This document shows positions 23,513 to 33,700 of a stretch of 64,000 bases of DNA, one piece after another. The position numbers and the translations under genes were made by a program. Numbering within the stretch: the stretch's first letter is position 1; every line of letters begins with the position of its first letter. A model generated the notes under the pieces. It was given only the letters and a program-made list of their open reading frames with translations. It was not told the origin of the DNA and made no database searches. The DNA is from Chrysaora quinquecirrha (taxonomy: Eukaryota > Cnidaria > Scyphozoa > Semaeostomeae > Pelagiidae), in the NCBI GenBank assembly GCA_014526335.1, contig JACTAT010000004.1:96992-160991 (forward strand), in the 5' to 3' direction.

Positions 23513-24519
23513 TCCCTATATATTTTTGCTTTGTTTCCATGTTGCCGTACCTAAATATACACTGTTCCCCTGTTCCCCGAATACCATCACAACTCAAGAT
23601 CAAAATCAAAGCCTTCCTGAAACGTTTAATGAAAATCAACTTTGAATTCAACTATTTTCGAAAATAAAAAATCGTTAATCAAAATAGGGTCCAACGGTCG
23701 TTAGGTCGTAAGGTCATATGGTCTGGGTCGTGAGGTCGTGGAGTTCAGTTAAAAACCACATCCCATTACAGCGAAGCGGTGCAGATACAAAGATTCAGAA
23801 CTAGGAGGTTGAAATGAAATTAAAAAAATGGTAATAAAGCCATTTAACAATTAACAATTTCAAAAAATAAGCTCTATTGACCATAGTTTAATTTCCTAAT
23901 GGTTTGGGGTTCTTTTCAAAACCGCTGCAGAAAAAGAATTTCATAATGTTTGTGTTCTATTTCTATAGAGATACTGTAAAACAATAACACATGCCAAACG
24001 TTCAACTCAAATAAAATGAATCCACAATGAATCATTCTTTTGTTGGTTTTATCCTTTATTCATTGGAACATTATTCTAATAGATACCACAACCAGCACAG
24101 AAAACTGTTTTATAATAAGGAACTTGCTGTGGGAAAAGGGTTTCGCATTATCGAAAGATATTTGATTTTCATTAAGTTATAATTTCATTAAAATAACTCA
24201 GATGAAAACGTCTTACGTAACTTGGCAACTTATTTAGGAGGTTAACTTAACAAGAACAAATGCTTGGCACATTTTCTCTTTATGAGCACCTTTACATTTA
24301 ATTGCTACATTTAATTCCAGTTCTTGTGATTTTGCAAATACAACTCAGCTCCAATTTTGTATTTTTAGCTTAGAACAAAGTCTGCGCTTAGAGATTGTTC
24401 TTCATGCCTAACTTATCAAGAAGGTGAAATATTAAGCTACTCTGTTTTTCTTCGTTTTCGAAACGTTATGAAGATGTTATAAAACATTCAGATGGTATAC
24501 ATATAGAGGATTGATTTAT

Positions 24520-25060
24520 GAATAACTAGCCCTGATACCCGTCGATGCCAGGTTAAATTTTTTCGACTTTCTTTGATAAAGTGGAGACTTTTCTGAGATA
24601 CAATTCATTCACATTTTTAATTTGAAGTATTAATCGACTTTTGTTTAACCGAATCGTACAACTAATAAGCATCATGTTGATTAATTTGACGTCAACATGG
24701 CTTCAAGAAATCGGAGTCCCGTCGCTTTTATTTCCATTCTACTACATATTTACCTATTATTGAATTCTTTTAATTCATAACGTTTTTGAAATATTTTTCG
24801 CTGAGGACACTCTCCGGAAAATGCCGATTACAAAGATACCTTTTGTTTTTCAGTCCGTGGAGTGGTTCTTAAGTTATAAGCGAATATATAGATACATATA
24901 TAATGTAAATATGTATCACAATAGCAGTAGATAAATGCATAAAAGAAGATAAATATGCAGAAAAACGAATTAATTTGGTACCGGTTTCCTCCTATCAAGA
25001 GAAATCTTCAGCCACATATATACATACATACTTACATACAAACAGTTCTGTTTTACGTAT
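24520..25060. mobile_element. Unclassified insertion within segmental copy 2
   Basis: Sequence from about ACTAGCCCTGATACCCG to the TACATACATAC run has no counterpart in copy 1, where the flanking sequence is continuous near 16915. No terminal inverted repeat found by eye and no coding frame. A 3' LINE or other retroposon remnant ending in the TACA microsatellite is possible. Confidence 0.5.
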
Positions 25061-25378
25061 ATAAATTTTGCGCTAAAAAATAAAAAATATTAATAAGAAA
25101 ATTGATGGTCCGCTCAGAGGAATGTGTTTTGTCTAGAAATTGTATACTGTGCATAAAAAAATCTTTTGGAGTGATGTCATCGTGAAAAACGGCTTTGGTG
25201 CGGGGCTGCGGGAAATTGCAGGCCGACTCTCGACCAAATGAATTATTCAAAGAAGGCTTAGCCTGCATTGTTTCTAACAAAGCTCAAAATAACTGTATCC
25301 GTATTCACTGATGTATATCACATGATGACACTGGTCTGAGACGGTAAAGCATTCTCGACAGGCAAGTCAAATCATATA

Positions 25379-25876
25379 CACGTAGTTTTTTATAAGCAAC
25401 TTCCCTCGGGCCTGGTTAAAAAAATTGCTTAATTTTGGACCTCTTATGGCCACCTTTTACTAGCAAAAGTTGCTTAGAAGTTGCTTAATTTTGACTATTT
25501 TTTTTTGCCCTCAGAATAGCATAACAGCCAAATTTGGAGTTATCCTATAGCTTTTTATGTAACATAATGCTAGAACACCTAGTAAACAGCAAAGAAATAC
25601 TATGAATAGCATCAGTCAAGGAGTACCATGAAATTGTTACCATATAAAGACTTTGTATTGAAAGTTAAACCGAAGCCCCTTAAGTTACACTCCGCTGATA
25701 TGCGAGTTTTTGACAAATGAATGGAAATAGCTTCTATGTTGATCGATCCTCAACTGCTTGCAGTGATATAAAGTATTTGAATTTTAAAATGTTGCTTAGG
25801 TTTTTTCCTGTGTTACTATACGTTGCTTAAAATTTTAGGCCGTTTACATCTTGGTTGCTTATAAAAAAACTGCATG
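25379..25876. mobile_element. TA-flanked TIR element, word TTGCTTA, with empty site
   Basis: The ends are CACGTAGTTTTTTATAAGC and its near inverse GCTTATAAAAAAACTGCATG. TA flanks both sides (25377-25378 and 25877-25878). Segmental copy 1 reads CATATAGCTTAC at this position, a clean empty site with one TA. GTTGCTTA or ATTGCTTA occurs about seven times inside. 498 bp. Confidence 0.85.
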
Positions 25877-26305
25877 TAGCTTACAGAAAATCTTTCAGTT
25901 CAGTTTATATGATTTAATATCAAACATTTGGCCTATTCGTATGCAGCTCTGAAGTTTCCACTGTTTATTAGTCTTTTTGCAGCCTGAACGTTAAATCTTA
26001 ATTCAAACGCTTTTTAGAAAAATCTTGAGAAAAACTAACATTGTTGCAACTTAAGCTAGAGATGCAAGCATTTTCTTTTTTAATTATTCCTCGTTAGGGA
26101 TACACCTGTTTGAGGGATTTTTAGAAAGATGTTACTCTATCAGTCTAGCAGGTAAAAATAAGCTCGACAGGTCTTTTAAGAGCCATTGTTGGAATCTACT
26201 CGTTAATCTATACCTTGAAAGCCCTTCCTAGTTTAAAAATTGGGGATTGTGTCCTTGCTCAGTTTTCAGCATTCAGATGTTAAGATTTATGACCCTTATT
26301 TATTT

Positions 26306-27109
26306 ATGAAGCGATAACGTGACTTCTTGTCATCCCAGTATCGAAGTAACGAAAGGGCCAGCTGGGCTCTGGCCTAGCCAAAAATCTCGTATATATGATG
26401 TTATTTTTAGAAAAGCTTTGATTGTGCTATTCTCGTTTTTTCATAAAAAACATGGCTCAAGTTCGAGTTCCAAAGTTCCTTATTTTTGGACCTCTTTTTA
26501 TCAAATTGTATTACGTCATTCATTGTGTTTTAACTGTGTTTAAGGCCCAATCGCATATTGATTTTTCTTCATGGCTTTTTGGCAAAAATAGACAATTGTG
26601 GAATGCATGTATGTTTGTGTAGTATGTATGTTTAGACGCTTTTTCCTGCCAAATTTATAACAATAGAACAGCCACAAGTATGAGGAGGTCAACTTTGAAG
26701 TCGCCGTAATTGGTCATCATGAAAACCAACTATTTGACAAAGGAATTTGTAGATGATCCATTGGGCCAAGTATTTGGCAGCAGTTTTCGCAGTTCTAAAT
26801 TTACTGTAGATTCAATCCAATCAGAAAATTCTGGAAGTTCTCATTTGCATAATAAGATACTACCCAGAGTGGGATTCTTCTGTTGAGTTTGAAGAATTTT
26901 GCTGGTTTTCAGAATATTCAAATGGAATATTCTCGATTTTCTTACTGAATAATAAGATACTTTAGTGGGGAAATCCCGAGAGAAATGAGTCATGTATTTG
27001 CTGAAACATATTATAGGACGTGACTTATTTATCGAGGAGATTCTCGAACTCGCTACAAAATTCTCTTTTATGCTCCTTTGAACTGATAGGCTGCTAATAC
27101 CGTAACGGT
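26306..27109. other. Non-coding stretch
   Basis: No gene recognised. Around 26430-26510 a short sequence (AAGTTCCTTATTTTTGGACC) resembles the interior of the TA-flanked TIR family but has no clear ends. Confidence 0.4.
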
Positions 27110-27430
27110 TATGAATGATGATTATAATGATTGTGATTATGATAACGATGATGATGGTGATGAAGAAAGTTGTGACTGATGATGATGATGATGGTGATGA
27201 TAATCATGATGATAATGATGAGAATGACATAAAGATGATTGTTGCGTTGGTAATGATCATAATGATGACAATGATGTTTATTATGATGATGATGACGATG
27301 ATGATGACAACGATGATGATCATGATGATGACATTGATTTCGATGTTGATAATGACGAATATGGTGACAACGATGATGATCATGATGATGACATCGATTT
27401 CGGTGATGATGATGACGTATATGATGGTGA
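27110..27430. repeat. Imperfect ATG/GAT trinucleotide microsatellite
   Basis: Degenerate GATGAT triplets with some GACAACGATGATGATCATG-type higher-order units repeated twice (about 27305 and 27366). The Met/Asp-rich frame is a by-product. Confidence 0.9.
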
Positions 27431-27589
27431 TTGCCGTCCTTCGAACATTGCGATAGCGTGGCTATGTTTTCTCATAAAAATAGGAAAATGACTGAGTAAA
27501 ATGATAATATAATTTGTGCTTAGATAGGGGCCTAATTTACAACATCACCTACCTAAAACTAAATCTAAAAAAGAGAAATGAAATATCAT

Positions 27590-27760
27590 ATTTTGAGTCT
27601 GAGGATGAAATAAATGTTTTCCCCGTCCGTTGTTGTTTTCTGAACTTCTTCAGGGAGGGTGCCAGTTTTACTCTCTTTTTCTTGACTGTTCCACAATTTT
27701 GCACCGCGAAAAGAAAGATCCTTTTGTCATTGACGGTTCAAGGAGCGACTTCCTAAGATC
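27590..27760 (-). pseudogene. LINE 3' coding fragment
   Basis: The minus strand reads QKDLSFRGAKLWNS, the RGAKLWN-type motif found near the C terminus of CR1/RTE-like reverse transcriptases. Short and without the RT core. Confidence 0.5.
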
Positions 27761-28006
27761 AGTTTCTGGTGAGTGAGAAACCGTTCGCTACCATCAGAAC
27801 ATTTAATGAATAACTTTCTCAAGTACTCAGGAATTCAAAGACTTATTCAAATACTTTCAGCGTGGTTTTATTTTTCCTTTGAGCAATCTGAAAGTAACAA
27901 TCCTAGCTTTTTATTTACAGCTGCATGTTCTGTGCTACCTTTCCTAATTCCACAATCTACAACGCTATATCAATATTCCACACTTATTACTATACCTATG
28001 TCCTTG

Positions 28007-28506
28007 NNNNNNNNNNNNNNNNNNNNNNNNNNNNNNNNNNNNNNNNNNNNNNNNNNNNNNNNNNNNNNNNNNNNNNNNNNNNNNNNNNNNNNNNNNNNNN
28101 NNNNNNNNNNNNNNNNNNNNNNNNNNNNNNNNNNNNNNNNNNNNNNNNNNNNNNNNNNNNNNNNNNNNNNNNNNNNNNNNNNNNNNNNNNNNNNNNNNNN
28201 NNNNNNNNNNNNNNNNNNNNNNNNNNNNNNNNNNNNNNNNNNNNNNNNNNNNNNNNNNNNNNNNNNNNNNNNNNNNNNNNNNNNNNNNNNNNNNNNNNNN
28301 NNNNNNNNNNNNNNNNNNNNNNNNNNNNNNNNNNNNNNNNNNNNNNNNNNNNNNNNNNNNNNNNNNNNNNNNNNNNNNNNNNNNNNNNNNNNNNNNNNNN
28401 NNNNNNNNNNNNNNNNNNNNNNNNNNNNNNNNNNNNNNNNNNNNNNNNNNNNNNNNNNNNNNNNNNNNNNNNNNNNNNNNNNNNNNNNNNNNNNNNNNNN
28501 NNNNNN
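28007..28506. other. Assembly gap of exactly 500 N
   Basis: 500 N, the same length as the second gap, so a placeholder for unknown distance. It separates the minus-strand dynein copy from the plus-strand copy. Confidence 0.98.
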
Positions 28507-29390
28507 TTTGGAAAAGCAAACCGTATTATTACAGACCTAAGTAGCACGGTTTTAGGTTATGGAAAACTTGAAGGCAAAAATTTTGTTCTTGATACAGTGG
28601 TAATGAATGATAGTTGTCGTGATGCTCACAGTGCTAAAAACGGAAGAGATAGAAGATCTATGGCATATAAGATTTCGACACTCGAGCCATAACAGTCTTT
28701 AAGTCTTGCAAGATAATAAACGTATTGATGGAATGAAGTTCCAAATTTCTGCAGAGAAAGAATTCTATGCAGGATGCGTCATTGGTAAACAGACAAGATA
28801 TAGAACTCGCCCTTTCCTAAAGGATAAGCGACCAGAGCTAAAGAACCCTTGAATTAAGTCATACTGATGTTTGCAGTCCAATGAGCAATAAACGCCTTGA
28901 TGACAATATGTACTTTGTCACATTTATTGATGATAAGTCCAGGTACATTGCTGTCTTCTTCTTGAAGCACAGAGACGAAACATTTGAGAATCTTCTTGAA
29001 GTCGAAGCAATAGTTATGAATCCAAAAGGCAAGCAAATTAAAGAGCTGAGTGAGATCAGATAATACATATCAAAACGATTTGATGACTATCTCAATAAAA
29101 GAGGTATTAAAGACAACTAACAATACCAAGAACACCTCAGCAGAATTGTGTTGCCGAGAGGGCAAACAGAACATGACAAGAAACTGCCAGGTCAATGTTG
29201 AAGAATGCTTGATTACAAGATATCTTCTGGGGAGAAGCAATACTAACTGCTGTTATACTGAAGAACGTATATCCCATATCAAACAGTAGCAGTTAAAGGC
29301 ATGATACCTTACGATATGCTTTACTGGTGTCAAAACCCTAGTTGCATATCAAAAAATCTTTGGATGTACAGCAATACATACATGCATGTA
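28507..29390 (+). pseudogene. Decayed Ty1/copia pol (integrase region)
   Basis: Broken frames spell, in order, a gag-pre-integrase-like segment (GYGKLEGKNFVLD), CVIGKQTR with a neighbouring proline/lysine block, HTDVCSPMS, YFVTFIDDKSRYIAVFFLKH, the CVAERANRT region that carries the integrase glutamate, and PYDMLYW. This is the copia order of integrase elements. Several stops and frame changes show it is dead. Its 5' part may be in the gap. Its 3' edge coincides with the start of the inverted-duplication arm at 29391. Confidence 0.85.
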
Positions 29391-30481
29391 TTGGTTTAGC
29401 AATGATTTGAAACCTTCTTTGATGACTTTTGATGATGAATGAAGTTACTTTCTTTAATCAAAACATTATATTGATACAATATAGCTTTCGTGTCATTTAA
29501 CTAAACATAGTCTTATTCTCAGTCTAAGAAGACAGTTTTAATGTCTTTGCACTGGAGGTATTATTTCTCATGAGCGTGCAAGTTTTTTAAGTCGATGCTA
29601 GATGCTAGATGTGGCAGTCTTATCTGCTTAAAGTATCAATCTTCAGAAGGGTTAAGATTTTTGAATAAAAGATTTTCCGTTTTACTGTGCTGTTGCAGTT
29701 TATTGTTGTTCTTATTTATTTCATCCTTATTCTTAGACTTCGTAAGGCATTCTCTTCTTGGAACATAATGTAAGATCTCATCGAAATACAGAAAGCAAGT
29801 ATGTATTTATCAGATCTATCTTTTATTTCTATACTATTTTTTGTGATATCTATATCTATGTAATGAAATTCATCATGAAATGGTGTGTGGAAGAACTACT
29901 GTATGTGCTTGAAGTTTCTCAGCTGCTTTTTCTTGACTATTCGAAATTGAAAACTTTTAAAAAATTCACGTATATTTTCACCGGTATTCGGTATAGTTTT
30001 ACTCACTAAAATTTAGCTCATTTGTATCAAAGATATATAATATCCAAAGAATTCGGAGAAAAACTTAATTTACTGCTTAAAGCCACTATCTACTGGCATG
30101 CTTCGTAGTATTTCCATTATTAACATTTTGATTAATCTCTATCGAGATGTTGCTTGATATGGAATGTTGTGTAATTACTATGTAAGGTTGGTACATTCCC
30201 TAAGGTATTGAAACGCAGGCAGTGAGGCTCATATTGCATGAGTACAAATTCGTATTCGGGCTTATATAAATTATTCTCACAATTGTCACTGACGAGCTCC
30301 AATAAGAGCGAAACGCGTCTTGCATTTGAAATGGGGCGGTTTTTGGAATTATTCTATGCTGTGTAACTTACGCTTATTTATGAAAGGATATTCAGGAATT
30401 TGAGCTATTAAATAATTGTTAAACGTTTTTTGAGGTTGAGACATTTGTTTATCAGTTATTTGAAAACCATGACATTAGGCT

Positions 30482-30533
30482 TTCAGGAAGGCAACAATTC
30501 AGAATTATTAAGCAATACAGAATTTGGAGAAGA
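30482..30533 (+). repeat. Stray copy of dynein exon-three sequence in an intron
   Basis: About 52 bp from TTCAGGAAGGCAACAATTC to AATTTGGAGAAGAT match, with two differences, the minus-strand exon at 11218-11270 (QEGNNSELSSYTEFGED). The left arm has only about ten unrelated bases at the same place (around 8030-8040). It is not flanked by splice sites in a usable frame. Confidence 0.8.
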
Positions 30534-30700
30534 TCCTTTCATTTCGTGTATTCTACCCGTATTGGATGCATATCAAATACCCGTAGAATATAAATATCAA
30601 ATAATGATAATAATCTACATATCAAATTTATTAGGCACCACGTATAGAATTTTATTAATGCAGTAGATATTGTTGCAAGTTATAAAATTTATTTCAACAG

Positions 30701-33700
30701 ATTGTGTATGATGGAATCACTTGTCAGTGCTAATAGCATATTTCAAAATGCCTTACTAGACATAAGATATTTCACTGAAAATGCATGCAACAGCGGAAGT
30801 GGAGCAATGAAAGATGTTGATAGAATATTCCTTTTGGATACTGAATGGTACAAAGTTCATGATTTGGATGAATTCTGCGAAAAGCAATACACACAAGTGC
30901 AGTTGGCGAATGAAAAGCTCCAAGTATTGCGAAACAAAGTTATCGAGACAGTGAAGAATGTTTGTCAGGTAATTACTCCTTTTAATTTTTCTAGAAAAGT
31001 ATTGTGATACCTAACAATGTAACAACGAACGTCCACTATTAAAAGCAGTTACCATCAATCTGGATTTTCAAAAGGGATTCAACTTAACTTTTTTAATACC
31101 TAACTGTTTTATGTTTTCGATGTCATTGAATTTAGTTGTCCAAATTATTGAATGATCACTTATTTTCATTTTTGACAAACCACTGAAAAATACTTTTCAA
31201 ATATTGCAATAAATCTTGAATAAATGATGATAATAATCCTCGCAGGAAGTTGTTCAAATAGAAAAAGCCAGAATCGAAAGTTCTACCCAAGATTCAAAAG
31301 AGAAGAGAAATGATAATACTAGTGGAAATCCTGATGCAAAAGCGAAATCAATGCAGCATACAAAAGGTAAGAGGTAAATGCCAAATAGCAATATGGTATT
31401 TTCTCAAATAAGCCCCTTCCACGATTAAGCACCCTCTTTAGATTGAACTGCTTATCAGATTTTTCCCAGACACTCCTTTGATTGTGTATGTGCAAGCTCT
31501 TGATGAGACGAGTCAAAGGCACCTTTTGATAGCTACAGGAGAAAATGAATTTTTTTTACCTTTTACCATTGTATAGTCATAGCACTAATTTGAATTCCTA
31601 TTCGTTGAATTCCGAGCAGGTTTCGACCGCAAAGTTTTATTCTGACATGTTCAGGGTTGCAACCGAAGAAAAATTTTCTTCACAAACAACCTTGCTTTTT
31701 TATTTCTATAATATTTCGAGAATGTCGTTCCAAAAGTGCTTATCAACCATTAAAACCTGTTGGAAAAAGTGTTTAAGGCAGAAAATGTGACCAAAATTTC
31801 GATACTTGCCTCTGTACCCGTGGCTCTCCATGACAACCTTACCAACTTAGATTTTCGAATGTATTATAATTTATAATTGCACTTCTTTCCTGTGCTATCA
31901 AAGAGTTTTGCAAGTTAGACTAACGGCAAGGAAATTTTTAACTTTCATTCCATATTGTAGAAAAGTATGGGATTGGAGAGAAATCGACTTCTGTGAAAAA
32001 GCAGCAAGTGTCTAAGAAGAAAGAGAATCCATACAAATATACAAAACTAGCAAAATGGAGAACAGTTTATGAGCGACTTCGTACTTTTACTCGATGTGTT
32101 GATTTCATCGTCATGGAATTATTAAAACGACTTGTAACGACGTCAGTTTCTGATTTTGTTCAGCAAGTCGAGACTTCTATCAACCTTAACGAGATGCCTA
32201 AATCTAGAACTGTAAATTGGAAAGAAGAAAAGGAAAAAGCAAATAGGAATACAATCTCAATATTTGAAGAGGAAGTCAAGATTGTTGCACCTGTATTCAA
32301 TATCAGACTTGTATTAGGACATCAAAGGAAATCTGCTTCTAGAAGACCACAAAGTAGCATCTTACAACAAAGTAAGAGATTTTGTTACTTCTGCTTTTCA
32401 TTTTGATCCGCTCTAAAGTCCCCACGCTTGTCCCCAGCTTGAATATAACTGCTTTATAAATTGTTCCTTTCATATTAGCTGTTCAATCCAGTCAACTTCA
32501 TTTGATTGTTTGAAATAAAGAGCTGTTTGAACAAATGTGGTATATTCTTCACATGCTCCATTTGCGTACGAGATATTTGGGATTTTGAAAATATCTATAA
32601 ATTAGGCCAGATTTTCGGATTTTCCCAGAAATTTCCTGGGATTTTCGGGACTTTTTGGGAGTTTCCAGTTTAACGTTAAACTCGAAAATAAAGCTATACG
32701 TGGGTGCCTCATGGGCATTGAAAGTCAAGTGGAAGAGCACACAGTTGCTAAAGACACTAATCGGAAGGGTTTGGACAATACTGTTGTCCACTATGTAAAT
32801 TATGCGTAAGCGAGTGGATCAAAAACGGGAAATAACGAAAAGAGTGAACAAGCAGTTAGGAAAAGTACATGTGATGCAATTTTCTTCCTTGACTTGGAAA
32901 TGCAAGACTAATTTAAAGTCAACTTTAATATTCTAGATAGGATTTCAATACTTTAATATTCATTGAATTTTGCAAATTTTCTTCATTTTCAAGTGGATTT
33001 TGGATTTTTATAAGCAACGAAGGATTTTTGGGATATAGTCAATTAGCAGAGATTTTCGGAAATTTTGGGATGGCTTACAAGATTTTTTATAGTGAAACAG
33101 CCCTCGACAAGATATGTTCTCTTACCGAATGAGATATTTTTATTTTAACGCCTATTCAATAGACCCATGATTAATGAAACTTAGAACAGTGTCTACAGCA
33201 CATCCTATTGCCCTTGGTTGACTTGGTTGGCTGTTTCTTATTCTTCTATACAAAAAGTTAACTGCGTCTAATACAGGCACAACTTTAAGTATACAATTTC
33301 ATTTGGCTACCAAAGTTTTCATCAGATTAGAATCTGTTTGCTTAAGATAGGCTAAAAAATCTAAAAACAGTTAAGGGCTATGATTTAATATATATAACTT
33401 ATTATAATATATACCTTATAACTCGAATCAGCACTATCTCTCGAACACTTCCTCCCATTTGAGGTGGAGGATTTAAAATACCCCTCATAGTTAATTCAAA
33501 AGGTAACCCATTTATACATTTCGAGAAACGCTTTCCTTTTGTCTAAAAAAGAACCGTTAGATAGAAAGGATCACTTCTCATAAAAGTCCCCTCTCTGGTT
33601 GAATAAGTCTCCAAACTGTAAAGTTGGGTTTATCGTAAGCTCCAGAAAAGAATTAAAATGGTATGTTGAATGATTTTTAAAATGATTGTTTTGTTTAGGA

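Larger units (their letters stand above)
23765..26305 (+). repeat. Direct segmental duplication, copy 2, with two insertions
   Basis: Collinear with 16259-17612. It is longer because of an insertion at about 24520-25060 and a TIR element at 25379-25876. No coding frames are conserved between the copies. Confidence 0.85.

Noticed and set aside
26430..26510. Possible seventh member of the TA-flanked TIR family
   Set aside because: Contains one TTCCTTA and a short matching stretch but lacks definable ends and repeated words.
27115..27456. Met/Asp-rich frame of 113 codons
   Set aside because: Reading of a GAT/ATG microsatellite.
27773..28692. Frames of about 180-255 codons spanning 27965-28692
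   Set aside because: They run through the 500-N gap and have no real sequence in the middle.
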